Part shown: one piece after another, positions 50,606 through 62,266 of the stretch
Layout: each line of letters opens with the position of its first letter
How positions within the stretch are numbered: position 1 is the first letter of the stretch
NCBI GenBank assembly: GCA_003952965.2
Contig: CM025853.1
Span: 6,173,810-6,237,809 of the forward strand
Source: Morella rubra
Lineage: Eukaryota; Streptophyta; Magnoliopsida; Fagales; Myricaceae
Reading direction: 5' to 3'
DNA length: 64,000 bases
The notes under the pieces: generated by a model
Databases searched by the model: none
What the model was told of the DNA's origin: nothing
What the model saw: the letters and a program-made list of their open reading frames with translations, nothing else
Made by a program: the position numbers and the translations under genes

Positions 50606-50865
50606 CACTACAAGAAATTGAGTTTTAGATGACAAAAAAGCCATCTTTTTGTCACCAAATGTTTTGGCTGACAAAATCTATTCATCATGATAAGTTCGGA
50701 AAGAGTTTGAATAATAAAATTTGTGATTCATCACGTAAAACTGTTCGAACAGTTTTACTAGGCCTTATCTACTGTAAGTGACGAATTTGCTAATTTTGTC
50801 ACTGAAAGGTTACAACTTTAGTGACAATTGTAATTTGCCACCCAAAAGGTTGATTTCTTGTAGTG
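50606..50865. mobile_element. Small CACTA-type MITE, 260 bp
   Basis: Perfect 13 bp terminal inverted repeats CACTACAAGAAAT / ATTTCTTGTAGTG. Flanks are ATG (50603-50605) and ACG (50866-50868), a 3 bp duplication with one mismatch. The paralogous SOT flank near 34530 and 37965 (GCTCAATTAATGTAGC) lacks it. Non-coding, with further internal inverted segments around TTTTGTCACC and GTGACAATTG. Confidence 0.82.
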
Positions 50866-51945
50866 ACGTAGCTGTACCCGACGGGCGTCTCAAGATCAGG
50901 AAAATAACCTCACAGTTACACAGGGCCTTAGACAAAAAGCCAATTAGAAATATGATATCACTAACTTTAGATCAGGCCAAAAAGGTCTTCCACAGTTGCA
51001 TGTACATTATAATCTACTCCAGAATTGAACTTCGCATTCAGCTACCAAGAAAAAAAAAAAAAAAACTTCGCATTCAGCTTGACGCCTTTTGCAATCAAGA
51101 CATCCATAGCAAAATATATGACGTAAGTCATGGTAGTTGGAGGTTAATTGCACCGGACTCTATCAAAATTTGTCTCTCCCCTACAAATATCAATAGCAGT
51201 AGATTTTGCATATTACTTGCAGATAAAATCAACAGGCCTTATATGGCAACGGTATCATAGGAAAATCAGTCAATTTAGATTGAAATACTCCAATTAATTG
51301 ACATGGCGCGTAGTGTTTTGATATTTTTATTTTTAAGTAACTGGTAGTTATATTAATTTTCAAAGTGCTAGACAAACTTTACTGCTTAGATATTATAATA
51401 GAGAAATATTCCAGTCCATCTTGGCTGCTTGTAATTTTTTAATCTTAGAATGATTTGATTGGGGATGCTTCGCCTAAATTAGGGGTTTGGATTTTTTTTT
51501 TATTGTTGATTGACTAGTACGATATATATGAGACGTACTCGTGGCTGAATATTTAATTTTTGAAGATCCGGATGTAAAGATTTTTATTGTTGATTCGCTC
51601 ACTTATTGAACTTTATATTGTTTATCAGTACGTGGTTCCACCCTTAGTGTATATATATTTATTAATCTTCCCACTTTTGCAAAATGTATTTATCACAATT
51701 AATAATTATGAACATTTTGAATCTCAGCTGCTAGCTGCTGCGCGTTGTCCGATATGTCTATGCACTTCTTAATCCCTATTTCATTAATTAATTCGCAGGC
51801 CTTACTGTACTGGCAGTCTGGCTGTGTTACGTACCCTGGGGCCTGGGTGGTTGGTGTATCAGTTTGCCCCCACCAATTAAAAATAAAAAGAAATCGGCGA
51901 CAGCTATCCCACTATATAAAATATTTGCCAGTAGCTCGACAGCAG
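50866..51945 (+). other. SOT unit flanks without an SOT gene
   Basis: 50870-51260 matches the SOT 3' flank (compare 56160-56400). 51420-51930 matches the SOT 5' flank, including GCTAGCTGCTGCGC (51731) and a good TATA box TATATAAAA at 51913-51921. Where the SOT coding region should follow, the sequence changes to transposon-like sequence. Confidence 0.6.
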
Positions 51946-53600
51946 GATAAGGCCCAAGTCCTGTGCATGCCCATGTAATGGGCGATGTCGACGGAAATTT
52001 TGATACGAGCTCTGCGGATGACGATCTCCCACTCGATTGTTAGTCTCGGTGTCAATCTCCATCAATGCAACGTAGAATTTTTGGACCAAGAATGTGTACA
52101 ACAAGCCGGTCCAAGATAGCCCGCGCTTCTAGTTCTGGTGGACAAGGATCTAGTGGATGGTGCGGCTTTTAAAATCGAAGTCACAGAAGTCTGTAGTGCA
52201 AACGGACCTCTCGACCACCAACACACGCTTAAACATACGCATCCTTCTCTCCTCCATAGTCATAACATCTTTTGAAGGAGCTTGCGAAGAAGCAGAAGCA
52301 GCTGATCTAGAACGCCTCGACATATTCTCTTAATTTGCGAAAGGAAAAAATCAGAAGGAAAAAAAAAACGTTAGAACAAATTACAACAATCATTGAACCG
52401 TAATAAATATTGTCGTACGAATGGATATTAAAACAGTTTGAACGGATAATATTAAAACATCGAATGAAAACAATTAATTATTGAACGAAAAACTATTCGA
52501 ACGGTTGTGAAAACCTTCAAACAAAAATACTTAAAATCACTGTTTTAGCCAAGAATTAGATGTATGGTTAAAACAGTGCGTTTCAGAACAGTAGTACGAA
52601 TGACACAAATATTCATTCAAATACTATTACACGAAATCATTTTCAAACTCCCTAAAAAGCTACATCTCTACGTACCAAATCATTCTCAAACAATCCTAAA
52701 CTAACTAGAAACGTTCACATTCAACAACATGCACTTATTTTTTAAGATTCATAGCATATTCAAATAAAAATACATGAAAACAAAATCTATAGAAAAAAAA
52801 CTACAAAAACAAAGTTTCGTGGATTAAAATGCGTTAAAACACATACTTGTAGTGTGTAGAGGTTAGAAAATAGGAGTTGCACAGAGGAAACGAGAAAATA
52901 CGAGATTGACAAAAAAATTTAGTGAGTTTGTGAAAATATAAGAAAACGAGAAGATTGGGAGTGTGCTATAATCTTATGATCGTTTGAACGATCATTAATA
53001 AATTCAAAAATCATTCATTATTGAACGATTCATATTCCTAATGTTCATAATTCATTGGAACGGGTTATGTACTCCCATTCAAATGGTATTAAAAAAAATA
53101 ATAAAATTGATGATGACGGGATGTGCAATTATTATGGTAGGTAAAAAAAGGTATTCTAATGCATTCGAACAGTTGTATGTTTTTCGGGATGTGAACCGGC
53201 ATTCCAAAAGTTCTTTGTTGTTAGAACAAACATTTTTAAGAAGGAACCATACGGATTTGGGTACCAAAATTTGCACGTTCGTCCCAAAGGTTTATTTAAG
53301 ATCCAACATGGGTGGAAATTGGCATTTGAAGGTTAATGTATTCATTCGAGCACTTGCAAAACCATGTAAGTATAGTTCAAAAGGGTATTGGAATGTTCGA
53401 ACGAGATGATTTTAACAAACAAGTCTATCCCTAAAATACTCTTATTTTGAAACAAAAAGATTCCATCCCAAAAACTCAATCAATTTTTTTTGGGACGGTG
53501 GGTTTCATCCAAAATCCTACTTGTTTTTGGCATAGAAAAAAAAAAAAAAAAAAAAAGGGACAGTTTGAATTTCCGTCCCAAAAATAGTACTTTTTATTGT
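51946..53600. mobile_element. Transposon-like block replacing an SOT gene
   Basis: Shares with CACTA-like element 3 repeated GAACGGTT / GTTCGAACG motifs (52430-53405) and TTTGGGACGG / CCGTCCCAAAAA motifs near its right end (53490-53585). A small minus-strand frame at 52150-52323 (57 residues, starting MSRRSRSAASASSQAPSKD) looks transposon-derived but has no domain I can name. No clean termini or target duplication were found. SOT 5' flank sequence resumes after 53640. Confidence 0.5.
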
Positions 53601-54886
53601 AAAATTTGTTGTCATGTCTTAGCTCTTCTCGAAATGATCTGTTAGAAGTCCACTCTAAAATTAATTTGCTCCGATCTTTATCTTTAGAAGATCAGATCAG
53701 CCTTAGTATGAAGCGCGCTCTTTATTTATTTGATACCATATTGGGACGATTGTTGAGACAAAAATTTTTCACAAAAGATTATTTTTTTTTTTTTGAGTTA
53801 AATACACTTTACACCCCCTATGTTTGTGAGTATTGACACATTACACGATAATATTTTTTTTGAGACATTGAGCTCATTATGTTATCTTCCTCAACGATTT
53901 TCATCCCGGAATGAAATTAAGCATCCAATTAGACAGTAATCGTATCGCCCTTACCATTGTTAGTATATAATTGAGAGGGAAATTTACCAGAAAGGACTTC
54001 AAGAATGATGATTTCAAGGCAATAAGTGTCTGCCTTTGTAGAGATATGATGGTATTGTACATATATAGGTGATATATAAACAAACATTACTTGAGATTCA
54101 AGGACAATATGGTAATCTAATAAGGACTGAGATCACGTGTAAATGATTATCGTCTATTTTGACGCCTACTTTCACTCTGGGATGCGAATCTTTAGAGAAT
54201 ATAACATAATGAACTCAATGTCTCAAAAATAAAATATTGTGGTGTAATGTGTCAACACTCCAATCATAAGAAGTGCAACATCTATTATACTTTTATTATA
54301 TATTATTATTATTGAATGACCAGTACGATGAACGTGCTGAAATTTTTAATTATCGAAGATCTGGATGTAAAAAAGCTCAATGATTGAACTTTCTATTGTT
54401 GAGCACGTGGTTCCACCTAATGAAACCATGTTGATGTCGGTTAGTATTTGGGCATGCAAGACATGAGAGTACCATACCTAATCTTCCCATTTTGCAAAGT
54501 GTATTTCTCACAATTAATAATTATGAACATTTTGAATCTCAGTGCTAGCTGCTGCGCGTTGTCCGATGTCTATGCATTTCTTAATTTAATTTGCAGGCCT
54601 TACTGTCTGGCAGTCTGGCTGTGTCATCCTGGGGACCGGGCGGGCGGTTATCGTTTGCCAATTAAAAAGAAAAGAAATGGAAGACAGCTATCACAATATA
54701 TAAAATATTTTCCAATCATGAATCACGATGCAATTAAATTCCTGATAAGTATTAATATTGGGCTCACTCACTCATGAGTTGGGACTGCGCTTGCTTCTCT
54801 CGTTTAGCCTTTTCTGGGACGTTTAACATGCCTTAGGAATTCTCATTCGTTGTCTTTTAACAAAAATTCTCACATGCCTTAGGAAT
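53601..54886 (+). promoter_or_regulatory. 5' flank of SOT copy 5 with TATA box
   Basis: Copy of the shared SOT 5' flank, interrupted at about 53795-54290 by a segment absent from the other copies that starts and ends with similar inverted sequence (TTAAATACACTTTACACCCC / GTGTCAACACTCC), probably a small insertion. TATATAAAA lies at 54697-54705, 182-190 bases before the ATG. A CTGGGACGTTTAA near 54810 is the empty site for the hAT element found in copy 6. Confidence 0.6.
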
Positions 54887-55871
54887 ATGGTTACACATCA
54901 ACCACTCTCCTCCTCTTGATCTCAGGTACCTGGAAGAAGATAAAGTGACCGAAGAATGCAAGGATCTTATGCGCTCTCTGCCGAGTTCAGAACAAGGTTT
55001 CCTTATCAATACCAAGGATCTTGGATCCCAGCCTTTTCCATGCAAGGAGTTATATCATTCCACAAACACTTCCAGGCTCATGACACCGATATTCTATTAG
55101 TGACATCTCCCAAAGTTGGTACTACTTGGTTGAAGTCAATCTTATTCTCCTTACTAACCGAGTGCGCTATGATCCAAATGCTCAACAACACCCTTTGCTG
55201 ACAAACAATCCTCATGAGCTTGTGCCCTTCTTGGAGATAGACCTTTACAGTACAAAACAGGTTCCTGACCTCACCTCCTTTACCTCTCCAAGGCTCCTTT
55301 CAACTCATTTACCGTATTCGCTACTACAAGATCTGTGAAGGATTCAATGTGCAAGATTGTGTATTTGTGTAGGAATCCTAAGGACACTTTTGTGTCAATG
55401 TGGCACTTCCAAAATAGTGCAAGGGTCAATCTAGGGATGAACCCCTCAACAATCGAACAAGATTTTGATAATTTTTCTAAGGGAATAAGTCCATATGGAC
55501 CCTATTGGGATCACGTTATGAGCTATTGGAAAGAAAGCTTAGAAAAATCCGAAAAGGTATTTTTTTTGAAGTATGAGAAATGAAAGAGCAACCCACAATC
55601 TATTTGAAGAAACTTGCTGAGTTCTTGGAGTGTCCTTTTTCTCCGAAGAAGAGGTAAAAGGTGTAATAAATGATATTTTAAGATTGTGTAGTTTTGAAAA
55701 TCTGAGCAACTTGGAGGTGAATAAAAGTGGGAAGATATTGATGTCAACAAAGCTGCACTTTTTCGCCGAGGTGAAGTTGGAGATTGGATGAATCACTTGA
55801 CTGCTGAAATGAGTGAGACATTAGACCGTATTACTGAAGAGAAGTTTCATAGTGTTGGGTTGAAATTTTAG
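54887..55871 (+). pseudogene. SOT copy 5, multiple frameshifts
   Basis: Nearly full length, ATG 54887 to TAG 55869-55871, very similar to copy 1. Motifs present in three frames: TSPKVGTTWLK, STHLPYSLL, RNPKDTFVSMWHF and [13 protein letters not shown]. Frame breaks: within the first 12 codons; near 54990 (a T lost, shared with copy 1); near 55158; near 55325 (AACAAG to ACAAG); near 55577 (GG to G); near 55645 (GG to G); and near 55742 (GG to G). If the homopolymer losses are sequence errors, most of the gene would be restored. The break near the start and the shared T loss would remain to be explained. Confidence 0.88.
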
Positions 55872-57577
55872 GTCTTTTAAGTTATATTTGTTTGCAATAC
55901 GTTGAACAACTTAGGTGTTGTTAATGTTGTTGTTTGGTGGAATATCTTTTACCGTCTTTCCGTATTATTGGTGTGTAAAATGTTTATTAATTATGGTCTT
56001 TAATCTATGATCAGCATGATGTCATGTAAAAGATAATAATGCTAAAGTTGTGTTTGAATATATATTACTTGCAGTATTAAAACTATGTTTTCAAGTACTG
56101 TGTGGGGTCGCGAATTAGTTTCTCAAAAGTTAATTTATCTGATCCGATAAATTATGCAAGGCACATTCTGGCCAAGAATAACTTCCCAGGCCAGTTGTAT
56201 GTGTATATATATATTATAATCTCCTTCAGAATTGAACTTCGCATTCAGCTTGACGCCTTTTGCAACCAATACAGCCATGCATACCAAAATATAACTCATG
56301 GTAGTTGGAGGTTAATTTCATCGACTCTATCAATTAAAATTTGTCCCTCCCCTTCGATCATTGGCAATAGATTTTGCATATTACTTGCAGATAAGATTAT
56401 TTACTTTTGTGTCAGATTTATCCATGAAAGTTCACAATTTACTAATTACTTGTATTATTTACTGTAAAACTCAAAGATTAAAAATGTTTTTTTTTTTTCT
56501 CTAAAAAACTTATATATAAACTCGAATTCACTATCATTATTTGTAGATAAAACAACAAGATAAATATAAATAATTAATCCGTAATAAAAAGATTAGATAT
56601 GACATATTACAAATACAGGGCAAATGGATTCATTTGATAGTACATTGCACCTTTTTAGCCCGACGAACAGTCTGCTTCATTGGCGAGACGGACGTCCTAC
56701 CAAATTTTTCCTTTTGTAAGCTAATTATGTAAGATGCTCGCGCAAAAGTTTTGTAATTTAAGTTCACAGGAACGACACAATTAAATCAGCTTAATTTTAT
56801 TGTACACAACAACAAACAAACACATTAATGATCTTTAACCGGCAAAGTTTTGTACTGCTCGAATCTTTTTATTTTTGAAGATCCGGACGTAAAGATCACT
56901 TTGCCTCAAGGATTGGCTTATTCCACCTAGACTTTGGCGTACCTTATTGTCGTTTTCCTTTTTTTAAGATCCTGATTCTACTCACTGTATGCATGCATTT
57001 GGTTTCTTATGTCTAGAACGGATTGTGTGTAAAAATAACTGTGTAAAGTGATGACCAGAACGATATGAGAGGTGCCTGAATATTTTATTTGTGGGATAAT
57101 CAGAACGTGCTTGAATTTTTAATTTTTGAAGATCCGGATGTAAAGATTTTGCCTCAATAATTGAAAACTAATTTCTATTATTGTTGAGTACGTACGTGGT
57201 TCCACCTAATTAAACCATGTTTATGTCGGTAATTTGTATTTGTGAAAGACAGAGTAATCTTCCCATTTGTTCAAAGTGTATTTCTCACAATTAATTAATA
57301 ATTATGAACATTTTGAATCTCAGCTGCTAGCTGCTGCGCGTTGTCAGATGTCTATGCTTTTCTTTATTCCTATCCTATTAATTAATTTAGAGGCCTTACT
57401 GTACTGGCAGTCTGGCTGAGTCACTCTTGGGGCCTGGGCGGAAACAGCAATCACACTATATAAAATATTTGAGAATCATGAATCACGATGCACTTAAATT
57501 CCTGATAAGTATTAATATTAGGCTCACTCACCGAGTTGGGACTGCACTTGGTTCTCTCGTTTAGCCTTTCCTGGGAT
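55872..57577. other. Copy 5 3' flank, cupin-type 3' flank, then SOT copy 6 5' flank
   Basis: 55872-56420 is SOT 3' flank. 56540-56850 resembles the region downstream of the cupin gene (60600-60720), suggesting a cupin once lay here and was lost. 56860-56960 holds the empty site of CACTA element 2. 57050-57470 is the shared SOT 5' flank, with TATATAAAA at 57457-57465. Confidence 0.6.
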
Positions 57578-59034
57578 TAGGGTTGTTCAGTGTCACCGAA
57601 ATTTTTTGGTGGCACCGGCACTAAGTTGCCGGTACCGGGCTTCACCGGTGCGGGTGCGGGTGCCGGTTTGGGATTTTTGCAAAAATCTGGACATAATTCC
57701 GGATCTTGGTTTCTTGGGTACCGAGAAACTGAGATTTTATTTTTATTATTTTTTACTACAAAACGACGTAGTTTCTCTTAATGAGAAACTACGTTGTTTG
57801 ACTTACTCCACCCCCCCCCCCAACCAACCTTAACCCCCCCCCCCCCCAATCCCCCCCCCCCCCCCTCCCTCTCTCTCTCTCTCCCTCTCTCTCTCTCTCC
57901 CTCTCCTCTCCACAGGTGGCATACCTTCGCTGACCACCACGCCTGTCGGCTGCCGCTCTTCCTTCGCCGACCACGACTTCTTCCTCTTCTTCCCTCCTTC
58001 ACACGTGAACTTCTTCTCATCTCCTCTGCCATATCTCTTTCAAAGCTTGAGATTCATTTCGATATGAAGTTAAAAATCAATGGGTTTGTTGATTTTAATT
58101 TGTTCTATTGAAAGTATTGGGACATATATTATTGTTTAACTCGTTTTAATATGTTCCCCCTTTGTTTGCAATTTCTAGGGTTTGAAATTCAATTTTGGGG
58201 TTTCATAGAAAAAAGAGAAAAGGGAAGAAAATAGGGTTGAGATTTCTACTTACTCTGCTGGTAATTCTTATCAAAACTCTTCTCTAAAGTGAATGCTAGT
58301 TTTTTTATGCGATTTCTATTAGTTAAGTGAATGCTAGATTTTATTTTATTTATTTATTTATTTTTTTATCTAGGTTTGATGAATTTGTGGACGGTTGGAA
58401 TTTTTGAATTCATTTATATGTTTGTAAGTTTGTGAACTTGTAAATTAGTTTGTACATTTGAATGCATTCATGTGTAACTTGTATATTAGTTATTTTAATT
58501 TGTGAGCTTGTAATTTTTTGAATTCATGTGTAAGTTTTTTGTGAACTGTTGGAATTTTTGAATACATTTGTGATTTGTACGTTTGCTTAATTTGTGAACT
58601 TGTGCATTTTTTAATTTGAAAGGCAGAAAAATATGGTGCCCACATGTTTTTTCTGTCTTCAAGCCAAGATATTTTTTAATTCTTCCACCAGAAATCTTAT
58701 AAAATGGTTGGTCTTTATATTCAAGTTGTCACAAATATGGTGGCATGGTTGATACCGGCTACTTATGGGATATGATTTTATTAATATGTGATCAATAAAC
58801 CAAAGGAAAAAATAAAAAAAATACATTAGGCCAAGTGCATAAAATGCTAAAAAAAAGGCTCAATATAAATGTAGGATAACAGGAAACTGCCACCGCTAAA
58901 ACCGCCACCGCTAAGGGCCGGTTTTTGCCCTTAACGGTGTAGGTGTAGGTGGCCAATATTTGAAAACCGACATATTTGGTATAGGTGCCGGTTTTGGCCA
59001 AAACCGGCACCTACATCGGGGTTGAACAGCCCTA
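57578..59034. mobile_element. hAT-type element in the SOT copy 6 leader, 1,457 bp
   Basis: Ends TAGGGTTGTTCA and, reverse complemented, TAGGGCTGTTCA. Flanked by CCTGGGAT (57570-57577) and TCTGGGAC (59035-59042), an 8 bp target duplication with two mismatches. The empty site is in copy 5 near 54808 (TTTTCTGGGACGTTTAA). Subterminal regions carry GGTGCCGGTTT-type repeats; the interior has a C/CT-rich tract (57810-57905). No transposase. It separates the TATA box at 57457 from the SOT start at 59162. Confidence 0.85.
57810..57908 (+). repeat. C-run and CT microsatellite in the hAT element
   Basis: Long C runs (up to 14 or more) followed by CTCTCT repeats. The proline/serine or glycine/arginine-rich frames here are artefacts of low complexity. 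Confidence 0.9.
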
Positions 59035-59161
59035 TCTGGGACGTTTAAGGAACTACCGCTCGATATATATCTTTAACAAAAATTCCCACGAGGATAGTTT
59101 CTTCTCCCTCCGGCCGATCCAAGAGGTTTCTTCCCTTATTACTTCTATCCTGCCAACGAAT

Positions 59162-60154
59162 ATGGTTACACATCAAATATCTCCTCCTCCTGGTCTCAGC
59201 TACTCGGAAGATCAAGATAACCTGACCAAAGAATGCAAGGATCTCATTTGCTTTTGGCCGAGTGCAGATCAAGGTTCGGTCTATCAATACCAAGGGTATT
59301 GGATCCCAAGCTTTTCCATGCAAGGTCTTTTATCACTCCACAAACACTTTCAGGCTCATGACACCGATATTCTATTAGTGACATCTCCTAAAGCTGGTAC
59401 TACTTGGTTGAAGGCAATCTTATTCTCCTTACTCAACAGAGTGCACCATCCAAATGCTCAACAACACTCTTTGTTGACAAACAATCCCCATGAGCTTGTG
59501 CCCTTCTTGGATATGGACCTTTATTGTACAAAACAAGTACCTGATCTCACTTCCTTTATCTCTCCAAGGCTCCTTTCAACTCATTGTTCATATCCGCTTC
59601 TAACAAGATCTGTGAAGGATTGATTGTGCAAGATTGTGTGCTTGTGTAGGAATCCTAAGTACACTTTTGTGTCAATGTGGTACTTCCGAAATAGTGTAAG
59701 GGTCAATCAAGGGAAAAACCCCTTGACAATTGAAGAGGCATTTGATAATTTTTCTAAGGGAATAAGTGTATATGGACCCTATTGGGATCATGTTATGAGC
59801 TATTGGAAAGAAAGTTTAGAAAAACCTGAAAAGGTATTTGTTCTGAAGTATGAGGACATGAAAGAGCAACCTACAATCTATTTGAAGAAATTAGCTGAGT
59901 TCTTGGAGTGTCCATTTTCTCGAGAAGAAGAGGTAAAGGGTGTAATAAATGATATTTTAAGATTGTATAGTTTTGAAAATTTGAGCAACTTGGAGGTGAA
60001 TAAAAATGGGAAGATACTGATGTTGGTGAACAAAGCTGCACTTTTTCGCCGAGGTGAAGCCGAAAACTGGAAGAATCACTTGACTGCTGAAATGAGTGAG
60101 ACATTAGACCGAATTACTGAAGAGAAGTTTCATAATGTTGGGTTGAAATTTTAG
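59162..60154 (+). pseudogene. SOT copy 6, full length with one in-frame TGA
   Basis: The best SOT in the window: 330 codons in one continuous frame except for TGA at codon 154 (59621-59623), where copies 1, 4 and 5 have TCA. It is of the plant cytosolic PAPS-dependent sulfotransferase type. PAPS loop TSPKAGTTWLK at residues 74-84 (Lys77); predicted catalytic His141 in LLSTHC; 3'-phosphate motif RNPKYTFVSMWYF at 163-175 (Arg163, Ser171); C-terminal RRGEAENWKNHLT at 296-308, where the usual second Gly is Glu. Start chosen by match to the other copies and by the proline-rich MVTHQISPPP N-terminus; the frame is open further upstream into hAT sequence. Termination at 154 would remove the 3'-phosphate motif and C-terminal domain. 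Substrate unknown. Confidence 0.9.
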
Positions 60155-60738
60155 GTAGTTGTCTTTGTTTGCAATAAGTTGAATAACTTAGGTGTTGTTA
60201 ATGTCGTTGTTTGGTGGAATATCTTTTACCGTCTTTTCCATATTATTGGTGTTTAAAATGTTATGTTAATTACGGTCTTTAATCTATTATCAGCATGTGA
60301 CGTAAAAGATAATAATGCTAAAGTTGTGTTAATTGAATATGTATTACTTGCAGTATTAAAACTATGTTTTCAAGTACTGTATGCGGTCGCTAATTATTAG
60401 TTTCTCAAACGTGAATTTATCTGATCCAATAAATTAATATGCAAGGCATTCATATTCTGGCCGCCAAGAATGACTTCCCAGGCCAGTTGTATCTTATAAT
60501 CTCCTTCAGAATTGAACTTCGCATTCAGCTTGACGCCTTTTACAATCAAGACAGCCATACCACAATATAAGTCATGGTAGTTTAAGGTTAATTTCACCGA
60601 CTCTATTATTTGTAGATAAAACCACAAGGCAAATATAAATAATTAATCCGTAATAAAAAGATTACATATGACATATTACACATACAGGGCGCGCAAATGG
60701 TTTCATGAATGATCTTTAACCGTCAAAGGATCTGATCA
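60155..60738. other. Spacer between convergent SOT copy 6 and cupin
   Basis: SOT 3' flank to about 60600, then cupin 3' flank. No gene seen. The two genes converge here, so both 3' UTRs must lie in this 584 bp. Confidence 0.6.
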
Positions 60739-62266
60739 TCAGTTCGGCGGAGGGACGAGGATTGCAGTCTTTCCCATGTTCGACTTGAGAAGCTCCCCCA
60801 ACTCTGCAGAAACATGGAGGGAGGCTTCCAATACTGCAGGAGACAATGCATCCCAAACCGATGCCTTCCCAGCTAACTCTTTGAGGACCGGCCTGCAGAA
60901 AATTCAAAAAAAAGAAAAAGAAAAAAGAGTCAACTTTGATTGAAATGCTCCAATTAATTAACATCTCGTTTAGATGGGAAGACATGGTATAAAGCCAGTG
61001 CTGCTTACTGCTTAGATGTTATCATAGAGAAACACTCTAGTCCATCTCCGCCTGCGAGTCTGGCTTCAACGAACAATCTTGGCACGACAAGCAAGTGGCC
61101 AGGCTTTACTTCCACGTCCAAGACGCGCTTGCCATCAAGGCCGACAATTTGTATCTGACCTCCGCCTTTCACAACGTAGATTACCTGAACTGCAGCATCG
61201 GCGATATACACTGGTGAATACATTGCTTTAGCATCGAGTTTAACGAGGTTGGCGCTCAGCTCAAGCTGTCCAATAATGAAAGGAAACTTCTCCTCGGTCA
61301 ATATAGTAAATTGTCCACCATTTTTGACAACAATATCAGGCGATCGATCATCAATGTTATAGACCATTCTGTTGGTATTGTCCTCGTCGGGCTTTGGCAT
61401 GCTTGTCCCTCCTTGTAGCTTGACTATAAGAACCCCGGTTTGGCTTTTCGCCAGCTTATTCGCGTCATCAATACTTGTATTATAAGCTCTACTAACGAAC
61501 TCGGGTGAGAAACCAGCCATGATACCTTGAGCCCCACTCAAAAAGAAATAGCTGAATTGCCCAGGACTGTAACTCTTAGAAGTTTCACCCAAGAAGACTA
61601 CAACCAACTCGGAATCTCCTTGGTTGAACCACCACGAGACTGCTCCTACAGGAACCGGCATGACATCCCCTTTCTTGAGTTTCAACACCACCTCCTTCGG
61701 TGTATTTGGGAATACCATTCCCACTATTCCATCACTACCTGCAACGGTTAAACTTAGCAACAAAATAGGTACACGTACAAATTTGAGAGTTTTTTTCAAC
61801 GTATTTAGGGATATAAGAGAACCCTGAGAATTATTGAAGGAAATTATGTCATTTTGACTGGTGAGCTGGATTGACCGCCATTTATAAGCTCTAAAATGTA
61901 TATTTCGCCCCCAGAGACTACTCTGTCGAAACACAATCGGATACGAAGTCTATTTGTCGGACCGTTGAGCCACCATAAAAGACTTGAGTGATGCTAGCTC
62001 TCACTATTGATCTGATGATCTACAGTTTTGGAAAATAATGTAAAAGATTGCAATATAGACATTCTCTAACATTGAAGAACATAACCGACTTTTGAAGAAT
62101 CTGCATAGTGGGGAAGAACAAAGTCACATGGCTACAGAACAAGTTTACCAGCCCCAACCTTGCCCTCCTGAAGCAAAGGAAATTCTGAACTTGACCAGAT
62201 ATAATATGCTCCACCATCTCCCTCGAATACCTTCTGAGCAAACTTGGGTGTCAAGTCAAACTCCAT
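60739..62266 (-). pseudogene. Legumin-type cupin, three exons, one in-frame TAG (copy B)
   Basis: Exons 62071-62266, 61009-61738 and 60739-60892. Introns have GTTAGA..TTGCAG and GTAAGC..CTGCAG ends. Joined, they give 359 codons, the size of the plant 11S-globulin-like bicupins related to Arabidopsis At1g07750/At2g28680. The N-terminal barrel includes YVLQ at the end of exon 1 and GDVMPVPVGAVSWWFN in exon 2. The C-terminal barrel includes VQVIYVVKGGGQIQIVG and GHLLVVPRLFVEA. Exon 3 ends in ILVPPPN. Codon 45 is TAG (62132-62134), where homologues have a sense codon just before the DFVLPHYADSSK segment. One substitution would make the stop (for example CAG to TAG). It is otherwise intact, so it is a recent pseudogene, an allele, or a sequence error. 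Molecular role in this subfamily is poorly known; probably not an abundant storage protein. Confidence 0.87.

Noticed and set aside
57778-58111. Glycine/arginine-rich and proline-rich frames in the hAT element
   Set aside because: Caused by C runs and a CT microsatellite; no start context or domain.
58985-59161. N-terminal extension of SOT copy 6
   Set aside because: The upstream codons lie in the hAT element and leader; absent from the paralogues.
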